Assembly (NCBI GenBank): GCA_038030265.1
Contig: CM075938.1
Location: 46,245,189-46,309,188, forward strand
Direction of reading: 5' to 3'
DNA: 64,000 bases
DNA from: Corythucha ciliata
Taxonomy: Eukaryota; Arthropoda; Insecta; Hemiptera; Tingidae
Made by a program: the position numbers and the translations under genes. The notes under the pieces are model-generated. The model had not been told where the DNA came from. It saw only the letters and a program-made list of their open reading frames with translations, and made no database searches. This document shows positions 41,191-53,620 of this stretch, one piece after another; position 1 is the stretch's first letter, and every line of letters begins with the position of its first letter.

Positions 41191-42660
41191 GAGTAATATT
41201 TTTCTTGTGAATTATGTTTTTGCGTTTCGGTAAAAGCCGCAAACGAATGTTTTTTCTCAATTCTACCATAAACAATTCATTTGGGGTTGGCCATGCAATT
41301 TTAGCCTTGTTAAAGTCTCCACAACCATGAATTAGCGGCTCTTCTGAATTTGGCGTTTTTTTTGGCGCTGAAGAGCGTTTTTCCTCAATTTCAACCATCA
41401 CGAATTGGTGTTTTCCTTCCATTCCATAGACGCAAACGAGAACTTTTCCTCAATTTCACCCATGAATGGGCGTGATTTTAATTTCTCAACGCCAGCCACA
41501 AATTGGCGTTTTTCATCAATTTTTATCTTTTCACGGCGAAGTTGCCACCAGATACAGTGAATTGACCGTTTTACGGTTTCTAGCAATTTTTCGTGATTTA
41601 TTCGAAATAACTTTTTTTAATCAATCGGGCGGATCCAGAGAGGGCACTGGACACGCGCCCCCAGCCTGACCCAAAAAAATCAAGTTGGTTGGTGTAAAAA
41701 CAACGCTGTAAAAACTGCGATTTGGCCACTTCGATTGATGGTTGTTGGTTTTGAGGAAGAGTAGCCTATCGAGATACGCGGCGCTGTTCTTAAGGAATGT
41801 TTATGGGTAAAATTGGTAGAAAGAGCTAACCGCGGCTAAAATTAAGAAAAAGGATCAATTCGCGGTTTCTTAATGCAACAACCAGGCCACAATTGAGAAA
41901 AACCACTAATTTGCGGTTTTTACAAGCCTTTTCACGGCTAAAATGTTGGGGAAAAAATATGGACATTTTTTATGAAACCGCGCATATTCTCAAAACCAGC
42001 CTTTCTTTTACTTCCATGTTTTCATTGTTTGAACAAAATCTCTCATATTTACAAAAATCAACGATATCCCCGGAGATCGGACGGATTTTTGACCAAATCA
42101 ACCATTTTTGGTAATAAACAAGCTATTTTTTCAAGAATCAGTTATCTTCCAAGAAATCAAACATTTTCCAACAATCAGGTATTTTTCTCAAAATCAGGCA
42201 TTTTCACAAAATCAACAATTTTCGTACAAAATCTGCCATTTCTCGTACAATAATTATATTTCTATAAATCAGCCATTTACCTGGAAATCAGGCTTCTTGG
42301 ACAAAATCAACCATTTTCTGCACAAAATCAGCCATTTTCTGCATAAAATCAGCCTTATTTTCACAATTTCATCCGGTTTTTGTAATATCAAGCAATTTTT
42401 TGCCCCACATGATAGTCCAGCAGTCAGGTATATACATTTTTGAGGGTACCTGGACACAATGCCGAAGTAGATGAAATTTTGGGTTTCATTCGGGGATGTA
42501 TGAGTTTTATACCAAAATTTCCTTGTGGAAACTTCAGGACGGCCAAAAAAACAAGATTTTATAGATTTTTTTTATTGGCATGTTTCTTCAATTTTAGGCG
42601 CACTTTTTCTCAATTTTACCAGTGAATTAATGGGCAATATTTCTCAGTTTTAGTCCGCAA
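41190..42660 (+). repeat. Degenerate ~30-bp repeat tract with a ~22-bp sub-array
   Basis: 41340-41560 consists of units like TTTTTCCTCAATTTCAACCA plus AATTGGCG. 41815-41950 has the same unit reversed (CGCGGCTAAAATTAAGAAAA). 42020-42440 turns into shorter units of about 22 bp (ATTTTCTGCACAAAATCAGCC). It is related to the tracts at 5.6-6.7 and 59.0-59.9 kb. Confidence 0.6.
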
Positions 42661-44302
42661 ATCACCATCTGCCGCCACAATTTGAGCCTCAAATGAGTGA
42701 TGCAGACGCGAACCCTTTTTCTCTCGTCTTCAGACGCGAACGCCGTTTCTGTCCGTGTCTCTCTCTCTTTTTTTTTTTTTTTTATTTATTTATTTATTTA
42801 TTTATTTCATTTAATATTTATTCAGCACTCAAAAAGCAAAGCTTGAGGAGAGAGCTGGTGTTGAGCAAGAAAATTAATGGAAACATCTGCAAAGCAAAAA
42901 GCTGCACATCAATTCAATACCTAATTGCAAATCCTAAGTAATCCCCCCCCCCCAAAACTATAAAAATCACTCAAACTAAGTAACCAATAAACAAACTCTA
43001 AGAATAACAACCATAGAGATACAAATGAATGAAGAAAGCTTGGGCTTGAAATTTGTTGACCGAAGTTATGGTGGGAGGTGCACCTTGTGAACCACAAAGT
43101 AACCTCAAGTCAAGTTGTTTTTTATTTATACATGTCCACTTTGAATTTCTAGTTTTGTTCTTATTTCCTCTAGTATGTCTAGAAATTGTCACTGTGAGTT
43201 TTTAGATTGTTTCACAGGGCATTAATAAAGGGAACAACCCACAACTACACTCCGGAGAATCTTTATTTTAAACGTTCGACCATGCGCGAGTTGTTGGACT
43301 TCTTTTCCGCATATTTCAACGTGCGCAAGTAGCTCCAATCCTCTTCCGGGAATCACGGCAGAAGCCACCGGGAAATCCGTGACTCATGTTTTTCATGGAA
43401 TACGTCATGTTTCTGAGTTCAAGATAACTTGTTTTTCACTGATGTGTTGTGTATTTTTGGGTATGTTTCTTCAGGGGTCGATCCTCTGATAGCAAAGAGA
43501 AATACAGGGCTAAGAAATCACGAACGTTTATTTCACATAATAATCGCTCGCAAGCAAGAAACAAACTAATTCAGAAACATTATATTATGTACCAGCACTG
43601 CGAATGAGAAGACCCGTGGTTCGAGCACAGCGAGAACTGCGTGAGTGTGGCGACTTTTGTTCAAATCCTAGTTTCGCAGTCCTCAAGAGACGGAGCGGCT
43701 CTTTCTGAACTCGCCACTGTCTCGCCCATGTAATATTTTTCCTGGTATGTTGATGGAACGCGATCAGGGCCACTTATTTTAGAAAATAAACTCCAAAATC
43801 CACTTGAAAACATGGCTACGTGCCACGAACGATGGCATTTACAATGAAATCGTATGAACATCAAGTCGTCCACGCTTTGAGAACGAGAGTGTTGACGAGT
43901 TTGATTTAGTTTTTACCGAACAAATTCCCCGAAATACCCCTTGTTCATTCTAACTCGGGCGCTTTTTTTGTAATTTTGAATTAATCTCAGGGGGGAGGTG
44001 AGCATTTTTGTTGATAACCTGACGATGTAGAGGTAAATTCAAGGTTCTGAAGGTGTACTTTGGCGGCCATATTTGTGACAACCCTTCTACCCACCCCCCA
44101 GCACATTCTGGCTTTCTCCAGTTATTTACCTCTATGATAACAACAGATCACCATGGAAGGTTCAACTTATTACCAAACTTCAGCCCACAAATATAGGAAC
44201 GCAATTGACTAGAACACTTCAAATTGGAGCAATTAAACCTATTTATTAATGCAATTTTTTGAGAAACAATACTAGCATGTCTAGAAAAAAATGTGTACGC
44301 CT
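42661..44302. other. No gene recognised
   Basis: Contains a T-run and (TTTA)n at about 42765-42807 and a C-run near 42943. No exon or element ends could be supported. Confidence 0.45.
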
Positions 44303-46617
44303 ATAGTTCGAGAGCTAGCGATAGTTTAGTACCTTTCAACCGGAAGAACATGCCACTAAAGGTGTGCAAAATGATGGCATTTGACCCCCTATTTACGAGT
44401 CCGGAAGTCTGCCATGCTGTATCAGGGGCCTAAGGATTTTATAGCTAATTATACAGTCTTTAATTTGGGACATGAATTCAACCAGAAGAACATAGTCCAG
44501 AAACTAATCTAATTCGAAAGGTTTTATGGAGCTGATTACGAATATAATCGTCTGCCTGGAGCATTTGCCTTCGGTGGCCAGCAAACTCCTTAAATCAGGG
44601 ATGTTAATTAACCGGAAGAACTAAGTCCGGAAAATGGTCTTTTGCTACACGTTTCGTGTGGCTGAATACGAGAATGATCGTCTGCCGGTGTCTGCCTGGG
44701 GCACTTGCCCTTAGTGACCAGTCAAACTGCACCGGAGGAAAATGATTAACCGGAAGAACATAGTCCTGAAACTAGTCTCATTCGAAAGGTTTTATGAAGC
44801 TGATTACGAATATGATCGTCTGCCGCCGTCTGCCTGGGGCATTTGCCCTCTGTGGCTCGCCAAAGTCACGTAATTCTGTAAATTTTAATTTTCCGGAAAA
44901 ACACAATCCTGAAACTGGTCTTATTCGATAGGTTTTATGGAGATAACAACCTTTCGAATGAGATTAGTTTCAGGACTATGTTCTTCCGGTTAATCATTAT
45001 CCCTCTGTGCATTTTGACTGATCACTGAGGGAAAGTGCCCCAGGCAGACAATCATTTTCGTATTCAGCCACATAAATCCTGTTGCATAAGACCATTTTCC
45101 GGACTTATTTTTTCGGTTAAGAGTAATATCCCTGATGTAGGAAGTTTGACCGGCCACCGGCCAAGGGCAAATGCACCAGGCTGACGTCGCCAGACGATTA
45201 TATTTGTAATCATTCCCTTAACTTCTATCGAATAAAACCAGTTTCAGGACTATGTTCTTCCAGTTAATTAAAATTTCCCAAATTATGTGAGTTTAACGAG
45301 CCACAGAGGGCAAATGCCCCAGGCAGACACCAGCAGTCGATCATTTTCGTATTCAGCCACATAAAACCAGAAGCAAAAGACCATTTTCCGGATTTAGTTC
45401 GTCCGGTTAATTAATATCCCTGATTTAGGGAGTTTGACTGGCCACTGAGGGCAAATGACCCCAGGCAGACGCCGGCAGACGATTATATTTGTAATCATCT
45501 CCATAAAACCTATCGAATAAGACCAGTTTCAGGACTGTGCTCTTCCGGTTAATTAAAATTTATAGAATTACGTGAGTTTGGCGAGCCACAGAGGGCAAAT
45601 GCCCCAGGCAGACGGCGGCAGACGATCATATTCGTAATCAGCTCCATAAAACCTTTCGAATGAGACCAGTTTCCGGACTATGTTCTTCGGGTTAAATTCA
45701 TGTCCCAAATTAAGGACTGTAATTAGCTATAAAATCCTTGGGCCCCAGATACAGCATGGCAGACTTCCGAACTCGTAAATGGGTCATTCCACCTCATCTC
45801 ACCGGACTTTTGCAGTCGACCCCTCCGATTTCGCTCATTTTTGGTGTGGAGGCTCACTTTTATGGTTAATGAGGCCACGCAAAGTATTATTGAGAGAAAA
45901 ATTTTTTTCAATGACTTACGGCGTTTTTACGATTTTGGACATTTTTCGAAAATGTGGTGACTGTAAAAGCGTTTTTGACCATATCTCCGGTTCTAATCAA
46001 GTTATTTTCCTTCTCCTTGTCTTGTTTTGTTCGGAAATAAGTAAAATATAAGAATATTAGCATAGAAAATCGTTAATTGTTTTTAAACAATTTTTAGGGC
46101 GTTTTCCGCACTAAAAATGTTCAATTTTGAATTTCTCAAAATGGGTCAAGTCGGGAATTTTTCGCGCGGTGTTATAATGTGCATTAGGATCTAGTGAAAC
46201 ACAGCCTACAAGGGTTTTTTGTGTTATTTTTGTATATCGAAGTTACAGTAATTTTTATAGTCTTAAACGCCTGTTTGCCTATCCATATTCGCGTTCCGGT
46301 ACCACTTGCCTTTCCATTATCTTTCAAATGACCTCCTACGAGGCATAGTTTCATTAAATATTATTTTTTCGCTCCTCTTTGTCGCTTTTTGTTCAGTTTA
46401 ACGAATGCCTGCTCCGAAGCCTAGATATTCTAAGCGCTGTTGTATACGGTTCGGAGGGTCACACATAAGAAGGCGAGAGTCTTGTGAGAGGTGTTGGGGA
46501 GGAAAGGTAATTATAAAAAGAAGTTAAGGATGTAGAGTGGATAGAAACGTTTTTTTTTTAATACGAAAGGCTGACTGGGCTAAGAAAAAAATAAGGACAA
46601 GACAAAATGTGATTTAA

Positions 46618-47712
46618 CCCTTTAAGGTACCGGGGGTCCAAATGAGTTTTGGGTCTGGACGTTTTGTGTACCTCATATTGGACACCTAGTTGGAGACTGC
46701 GCTATAGATGAAATGACCTGGCTTTTGAATCGGAGCTGGTTAGAACACGTTTATGAGTTGAATAAACTCCAACTGATAGTGGTAGGACACGTTTTCCCCA
46801 GCTTTTTGTGCGTTGTGTCCAACATAGGGAACACTTTCGGGGTTTTCGACGCCATTTTGTTGTGGTTTTCAGTGATTGTTTGGTTCAGGAAGTTAATGTC
46901 AATGAGTTCGGCGGAACTGGCAGTGAGATTCTTCCAATTTTTCGCTAGTAACTGGTAATTTATACTTCATATTCTTAAACTGAGTGCCCCACAAAGTGCA
47001 ATTATGGATTGTTAGCCCTTAACTTCTTGCTGAAAAATGAAAAACTGCTCCACCGTGCATACCCTTTTTTATACTTTATCTCTTCCTAATTTCATGTGAA
47101 CGAGTTAATTGATCTTTAACGAATGGATATCGCATGCTGAAAAGGGTTTTAATGGATTGATATGCTGGTAAGGAACCAATTAAGTTCGGCCAAGAAAAAA
47201 TTTCGTGGTAAATCAAGTTACTTTAGACACCGTTAGATTTTTCAAGTATCGAACGCTTAGTGTCCAATATGAAGCACACCTTCCACGTGGTTTGGGTGGA
47301 AGGTGTCCCGAGTAGGGCCCACTAAGAGTTTACTACATTTTCCTAGTCGCATTTGTTTGTTTGTAATGCCAAAATGTTCAATTAATATGTCGCTAATTTA
47401 TGTTTCATTGTTTGAACAATCACCTTATTTTAGTATATTTTTGGTCAAGTGTTAACAAGTTGAAGACAAGTTAATTCAAAATGCTTAATTTTTTTGAACT
47501 GCATGATATGTGTCTCGTGTAGCGAACACCATTAAGTTCTCTCTGCAAACTTTGTTAATGAATTTATGGCATAAAACTTCGTTTTTCATGGGTCACAGAG
47601 TGTATTAGAGTCAATTTGAATGACTTCTGACGCGATTTTTGAAAAAATGTCGAGGGGTACTCCCGGGGTATAAAGCAGGTGTCCAGAATACGACGCACTA
47701 AGACTTAAAGGG
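46618..47712. mobile_element. piggyBac-like non-autonomous element
   Basis: The ends CCCTTTAAG and CTTAAAGGG are inverted repeats, flanked by TTAA at 46614-46617 and 47713-47716. 1095 bp with no transposase frame. CATATTGGACACC near the left and GTGTCCAATATG near 47258 are also inverted. The termini differ from those of the element at 25336. Confidence 0.75.
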
Positions 47713-47895
47713 TTAAGAAAGTGCTTGAATCGTTAATGGTAAAAAGGCTTAGTGAGCTCATATTGTTTTATCCTAAAGCAACATTTGATGATGAGGGGGG
47801 CGGAAGGAGTCAGAGATGATGTGTTAAAAGAAGAAAGAAGCCAACTTGTCCCCTAACAAATTTCCATTCGGTCTGAAACGTTCGAAGTGTACGTA

Positions 47896-49011
47896 ATGGA
47901 TGAAAGTGTTGCTGTGATGACGGAGAGGATACCTCGATGTTCCATCGGTGTCAAGTTGCAACGCGGGTGTTCAAGTGAAACAGATTTTAAAGTAAGAAGT
48001 GCGTTTTCACAAAAAGAGTTGTACTTGCTTGAAGTGCGCAGTGGTGTTCCTGAAATTAGTACGGTTTGTACTTCTCACACCGACTACTATCTGAGACGTT
48101 TTGCGTCGTCCCAAAGAGCGTGTTGTGACCCATTAAATGTCCACTTAAAACCGGTGAAAAATAGAAGCCTTAGGAAAGTCAGTGAGGATTTTCACCGGAT
48201 GTGCCGCGAAAAGTTTCCAACGGTGGCGCCAGGACGTTTGCTGTGCCGTGCGTGCTCAGGCGCTGTAAAAAAAACAGTGTGCATCGCAAGGGCTGCCAAC
48301 GCCGCGGGAAGGATCGGGATCTAGCAGCACCGATTATCAAGAGAGCACTGATACTCGAGCACTGATAGCACCCATTCCAGGGGAATGCAATCACCGGTGC
48401 ACCAACTCGTCGAAAAATTAAATGAAGGGCTGCAAGGTATCGGCGAATCCCCGGTTGTACCACACCGATTGCGCAGAAATCGATCTTTGGCAACATTCAA
48501 GCAAACTAGAGTCACACATTCTGTAGAGCGATTGTTCAAGAAAATTGTGCATGCTGACGACTCATCTGAAAGCGAAGACCTTGCACAAAATATCAACTTC
48601 GCTCAGGCAGGAAAAGAAATGATAATGCAGCTTCAAGAAAGGCTAGAAATATGTGTAAAGTACAGCGAAAAAGTGACAATACTTTCCGTGTTACCAAAGA
48701 CATGGTCAGTTGCTCAAGTACAGCAAGTGTTCAATGTTACGGAGCATTTAGCCCGCAGAAGTAAAGCTCTTGTTACAGAAAAGGGCATTTTATCGAGTCC
48801 CAACCAGAAGCGTGGCAAACCGCTAAGCGACGACGTAAAGAAGAAAGTTGCCGATTTTTATACGAGCGATGATATCAGCCGGATAATGCCAGGTGCCCGA
48901 GATTATGTGACTGTGAGGGAACGAAATGGCGAACGGGAACGCAAACAAAAGCGTCTAGTGCTTGGCAATTTAAAAGAAGTTTTCCATACGTTTAAGGAAA
49001 GATACCTATAA
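47896..49011 (+). pseudogene. Uncharacterised transposon-encoded protein, two frames, truncated
   Basis: The first frame (ATG 47896 to 48324) has paired cysteines and a YYLRRFASSQRACCDPLNVH, SLRKVSEDF, LLCRACSG pattern that looks like an N-terminal zinc-binding region. After a break of about 60 bases a second frame (to 49011) encodes ILSVLPKTWSVAQVQQVFNV, EKGILSSPNQKRGKPLSDDV, DDISRIMPGARDYVTVRE and QKRLVLGNLKEVFHTFKE. I remember this combination from many unnamed arthropod and cnidarian proteins, which continue well past this point. Here a stop follows TFKERYL. It is most likely the dead or shortened transposase or accessory protein of the 4.4-kb element. No catalytic motif can be named. Confidence 0.55.
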
Positions 49012-50306
49012 CCTAATAGATACCTATAACCTAATACCTAATAAATAGATTCCTATAACCGGGATAAGATCATGCCACACAATAATCCCCTCAGAGCCAG
49101 TCAGCATAATTTTCAAGAACTTTTCTCTTGACACCACTCACACAACGGTCACCTTTCAACGTCAAGTTCGTCAAAATCCGGAGAGTCGAGTAGAAACTAG
49201 GTGAGTCGTCATTGTCTGAAATTTATGAGATTATTTGCATTCCAAATTAAATTCAAATGTACGTTTTCTTTTTTGTTTTTTCTTTAGAGCCATGAAGCGG
49301 AAGGCTGAACGTGGACAGAGCTCCGACACTTGAAGAAGCAATAGAATAGTCTCTGCGGGCCTGAGCAGCTACGACGGGAAAAGGAAAGGCCGTTATTTTT
49401 GAAACGCCTTAAACAAAGATGTTCCTACATAATATTTTGTATACTCTAAAATACAATACATTTTTTTATTTCATAATTTCAAGCTTGGAGAAACCGCGAG
49501 TCAATATTTCGTACCTACCTAAGTTATGAAGACCAGGCACATAACGATGTCCGAAATATCTTCATGGGCTGTCAATTGAATTCCAAATTATGATTTCCAT
49601 TAAGGATCAAAGAGGAGTGAAAAAATAATATTTAATGAAACTATGCCTCGTAGGAGGTCATTTGAGAGATAATGGAAAGGCAAGTGTTGCCGGAACGCGA
49701 ATATGGATAGGCAAACAGGCGTTTAAGACTATAAAAATTACTGTAACTTCGAAATACAAAAATAACACAAAAAACCCTTGTAGGCTGTGTTTCAATAGAT
49801 CCTAATGCACATTATAACACCGCGCGAAAAATTCCCGACTTGACCCATTTTGAGAAATTCAAAATTGAACATTTTTAGTGCGGAAAACGCCCTAAAATTT
49901 GTTTAAAAACAATTAACGATTTTCTATGCTAATATTCTTATATTTTACTTATTTCCGAACAAAACAAGACAAGGAGAAGGAAAATAACTTGATTAGAACC
50001 GGAGATATGGTCAAAAACGCTTTTACAGTCACCACATTTTCGAAAAATGTCCAAAATCGTAAAAACGCCGTAAGTCATTGAAAAAAATTTTTCTCTCAAT
50101 AATACTTTGCGTGGCCTCATTAACCATAAAAGTGAGCCTCCACACCAAAAATGAGCGAAATCGGAGGGGTCGACTGCAAAAGTCCGGTGAGATGAGGTGG
50201 AATGACCCAAATAGGGGATCAAAAGCCATCATTTTGCACACCTTTAGTGACTGTGTTCTTCCGATTGAATGGGACTGTCGGTAGCTCTCGAACTATTATA
50301 ATATAA

Positions 50307-51420
50307 TTAACAAGCATATTGTTTACATTCATTAAAGCTATGTGAAAACCAGGAAATACAAATTATGTATTTCATACAATATAAGCCTTTTCGTTTGGCG
50401 TTCTGGACTGTTCCGAACAACCCGGAGTAGGCCAAAAAGCGTTCTTCTGTAATCAAATTCGTCTGATTTCGTAAGGTGACGCCAATCCTGAACTGCTCAA
50501 CCTGCCCTAACTTGCCTGCTTGTGCGATATCCTTCAAATCAATCGCTAAGACATGCTCAACTAAATTATTGTAGGAAGCATCTTCCTCCACATTTTTTTC
50601 TATTGAACCGACTGGTAATCCTGAAAGCCCATCTGCAACGTTATTTTTCCCTTTTAAATATTTCCAACTGTAGTCAAATCCTGACATGAACAACATGAAC
50701 AAATCCCAGCGTTGCAATCGACCTACAGCCATTTCCGGGACTCCTTTCTTTTCTCCGAATAAAGCCAACAATGGCTTGTGGTCTAAACCACCTTGTTCAC
50801 CTTGTACACCCCTCGATGCGTAGACCAAGTCAGAAGTAACTTGCTGTCATCCTCATGCAAGTTCCAACTGATTGTATGCCTGACAAAAATCAAACTTTGT
50901 GAATTGTTTGCCACCTTGAAGGTCGTACCAGAGGTCCTCAATAAGTGGTAGGGGGTACTGGACATCCTCAAGATACGGGTTAACTGTAATTTTGTAATTG
51001 GCACACAACCTTAATGTCTTCCCGTCTGCTTTCAAAATCGGAACTAACGGCGTACCCCACGAACTATAATTTACCTTTTCAATAAATCCACAGCTTTCCG
51101 AATTCCTGATCGACTAACTCCTTAAAAGCGAAAGGTTTTTGTCGAGGCTTAATAAAACGAGGTTTAACGTCCTTTGAAACTTTTAGCTTAATTTTTTCAT
51201 ACTTGTAACACCCCACTCCTTCCTTGAACAGATACTCAAACTGGTCCACTAAAGTAGATAACCTTCTGACCGACGGAGTATTTTCCATCACTGTCGAAAC
51301 CTCTTCAACTCTCAGAATTTTCTGATCGAAAGCTGCTAGCCAATCATCCACATACCACAAACGAACCTGTCCTTTAGAAAATCGGCTCGGCCGGGCAACT
51401 TGTCTCGGCCCGGCAAACAC
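50307..51420 (-). pseudogene. Gypsy-type pol remnant with internal deletion
   Basis: Minus strand from 51420: a region before RT (VDQFEYLFKEGVGCYKYEKI), then an RT N-terminus (CANYKITVNPYLEDVQYPLP, FDFCQAYNQLEL; 51035-50853). The frame then jumps directly to RNase H/tether sequence (LDHKPLLALFGEKKGVPEMA, YLKGKNNVADGLSGLP; 50828 down). The RT palm with its catalytic motif is missing, so a deletion of several hundred bases lies near 50840. Frames change three times. Lineage is like the K02A2.6-type Gypsy copy at 17-18.5 kb but not the same copy. Confidence 0.8.
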
Positions 51421-51713
51421 ACACTTTCCCGCCTAGGTACACAATATACTATTGTATAAATTCATATGACTCATTATTATTGTTATACAACAATTTTTAT
51501 GTCAGTTGACCTAGCCTGTCCCTACAATGTATCATTTACTGAATTCTTGGCTAAATAAACAGTGGAGTCTTCCAGCATTAAACATTCAGTCTGGTAGAAA
51601 CAAACAAAAAATGCAGATAGTTGACATAAATGTATTTTATAGTTATCTCCGTTGATACTGCGGTTAGATGTACCAAAAGGCGTTCAACCATAATCGTATA
51701 GGTAGTTCAATAA
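51421..51713. other. No gene recognised before the gap
   Basis: AT-rich sequence with nothing supported. Confidence 0.4.
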
Positions 51714-52213
51714 NNNNNNNNNNNNNNNNNNNNNNNNNNNNNNNNNNNNNNNNNNNNNNNNNNNNNNNNNNNNNNNNNNNNNNNNNNNNNNNNNNNNNNN
51801 NNNNNNNNNNNNNNNNNNNNNNNNNNNNNNNNNNNNNNNNNNNNNNNNNNNNNNNNNNNNNNNNNNNNNNNNNNNNNNNNNNNNNNNNNNNNNNNNNNNN
51901 NNNNNNNNNNNNNNNNNNNNNNNNNNNNNNNNNNNNNNNNNNNNNNNNNNNNNNNNNNNNNNNNNNNNNNNNNNNNNNNNNNNNNNNNNNNNNNNNNNNN
52001 NNNNNNNNNNNNNNNNNNNNNNNNNNNNNNNNNNNNNNNNNNNNNNNNNNNNNNNNNNNNNNNNNNNNNNNNNNNNNNNNNNNNNNNNNNNNNNNNNNNN
52101 NNNNNNNNNNNNNNNNNNNNNNNNNNNNNNNNNNNNNNNNNNNNNNNNNNNNNNNNNNNNNNNNNNNNNNNNNNNNNNNNNNNNNNNNNNNNNNNNNNNN
52201 NNNNNNNNNNNNN
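51714..52213. other. Assembly gap (500 N)
   Basis: Exactly 500 N. The sequence right of it starts at the terminus of an inverted-repeat element, so repeats probably caused the gap. Confidence 0.99.
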
Positions 52214-52351
52214 GGCCCGTTCACAAGCTCTGTGCAATGCGTCTGTGGAGTCCATGTGACCTATCAAAATGCTTCATTTTTCGAGGGAATAAATTTGTTT
52301 GGTTGCATTGACTCCACAGAACGTATACATAGAGCTTGTGAACGGGCCTTA
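52214..52351. mobile_element. MITE at gap edge
   Basis: GGCCCGTTCACAAGCTCT and its mirror GAGCTTGTGAACGGGCC bound a 138-bp non-coding element; the arms also share TGGAGTC. The left flank is hidden by the gap. Confidence 0.75.
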
Positions 52352-52463
52352 AGAAATAATAGCTTTATACGGTGGCTGCTGCCTGTACAGTAAAATTTGG
52401 CAGTTGTCATGGAGAAGAGTGATTTCCACAAATGAAATTGATGTTTTGTTTTTTTCTCATTTA

Positions 52464-52645
52464 TTAGCAATACTGGAAGCAAGCAACGAACAAAGCCTTT
52501 GGGTAATAACTTTTTTCCCATAGAGAGTTGTACAGATCTAGTAGCAGAGTTTTGCCACTTTTAGGCATGCGTTTTATTAGCTCATTGGGCACATCATCTG
52601 GCCCAGCAGCTTTATTGATGGGAAGTAGGTTAATGAAGTGGTCCA

Positions 52646-52646
<1 letters not shown>
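52464..52646 (-). pseudogene. LINE fragment (RT N-terminal region)
   Basis: A minus-strand frame reads FINLLPINKAAGPDDVPNEL and LLDLYNSLWEKSYYPK, the K-AGPD-IPNE block at the start of LINE reverse transcriptase. It is bounded by an (ATT)n tract on one side and fades on the other. Confidence 0.65.

Positions 52647-52708
<62 letters not shown>
52645..52708. repeat. (ATT)n microsatellite
   Basis: About 21 ATT repeats. Confidence 0.95.
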
Positions 52709-52784
52709 GCTTATGCTATCGAGAGCCATTAGCCGACGTTGGTTGGATTTTAGTTGGAGATTTTAGTGGTATTAGTATATAACT

Positions 52785-53465
52785 TTGCCTTTATCAACTT
52801 TTGACCGAGACGAAGAGCTCCAATTTATAGAACACCTCGCGGATATTAATGGTTACCCGACCCAACTCGTGGGTAACCTAATTGAAAAGAAAAGACGGAA
52901 GATCATGCTTTCAAATATGACATCTTTATCAGTTTTGGACGCGCCGGAGAAGAAATGGATGAGGCTTCCATACCTAGGGCCACTTTCGGACAAAATAGGT
53001 AGTATTCTGAGACGTAAAGGGTATGGAATCGGCTACAAATCGACAGGTACCCTGAAAGAAAAGTTTTCCTTTTTGAAAGACGCCGTGAAATTCGAGGACC
53101 GGAGTGGCATTTACAGGTTAAAGTGTGGTAGATGTGAAGAGGCCTTCTACATTGGTCAGGTTGGTCGCGCTCTTAAATACCGGCTACGTGAACACACAAC
53201 TCGCTCGAACTCTCGATTTAAGCTCCACGTCGACAACTGTGAAGGGCAAAACAGTGGACAGCACGAGGCGACTTTACTACACTTCGCTCCGAAAGGAAAA
53301 TTCATGGACTGTCTGGAAGCGACCGAGATTTTCCAGGAGTTTAATTTAAATGGAAATGATAGGGTCTTAAACGAAAGATTAGAAATGGCTCGTTCCCCTC
53401 TCCTGAATTCGTTATCGCTCATAAACGCGGCTAGACCGGTGAAAGCCCACGTAGCATTCAGTTAA
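52785..53465 (+). pseudogene. Penelope-like element C-terminus with GIY-YIG endonuclease, 5'-truncated
   Basis: A 226-codon open frame. The first part (EEKKWMRLPYLGPLSDKIGS-like region) is the linker after reverse transcriptase in Penelope-like elements. The second half is a GIY-YIG endonuclease, with GIYRLKCGRCEEAFYIGQVG followed by the conserved arginine region RLREHT and a later Glu (CLEATEIF). Penelope-like elements use this nuclease to nick the target for reverse transcription. RT itself is missing upstream, so the copy is 5'-truncated, though the remaining frame has no stop. A hammerhead-like motif lies about 155 bases after the stop, as expected in the terminal repeat of these elements. 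Confidence 0.87.
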
Positions 53466-53620
53466 TGACAACCACTGTGTGGAAATACATATATTTTACT
53501 AACGACAAGGGCTTCCCTTTAAAGAACGTAGGCATTCAATTATTTATTAACTTATTTATTTATTTATTACTTATTTATTTTCGTACGTTACTTATTGATT
53601 AAAATTAAACTGTCGCAGCA

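Larger units (their letters stand above)
45781..50208. mobile_element. 4.4-kb DNA transposon with ~600-bp inverted termini
   Basis: It begins GGGTCATTCCACCTCATCTC, mirrored exactly at 50208. The near-identical arms extend to about 46380 and back from about 49605. AAAT flanks both sides (45777-45780, 50209-50212). The uninterrupted target is still readable in the opposite arm of the host element near 44388, confirming the insertion. Inside are a broken plus-strand gene (47896-49011) and a TTAA-flanked insert (46618-47712). Superfamily is not recognised. Confidence 0.85.
44303..50296. mobile_element. Fold-back element made of opposed ~120-135 bp unit arrays
   Basis: The outer ends ATAGTTCGAGAGCTA... 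and ...TAGCTCTCGAACTAT are inverted repeats that continue through CCGGAAGAACA, GGCATTTGACCCCCTATTTA and CATGCTGTATC blocks. Between them are diverged units containing GATCGTCTGCC, TGGGGCATTTGCCCT and TTAACCGGAAGAACATAGTC. About four run forward (44450-44940), and about six run in reverse (44945-45720), meeting head to head. The right terminal repeat is split by the 4.4-kb element at 45781-50208. Confidence 0.8.

Noticed and set aside
42020..42440. Regular short repeats that might suggest a CRISPR array
   Set aside because: Units are contiguous and degenerate with no unique spacers, and the genome is eukaryotic.
45779..46051. 90-codon frame repeated at 49938-50222 on the other strand
   Set aside because: The two frames are the same sequence because they lie in the inverted termini of the 4.4-kb element; no independent coding evidence.
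46713..46958. 81-codon hydrophobic frame
   Set aside because: Lies within the non-coding TTAA-flanked insert and has no family resemblance.
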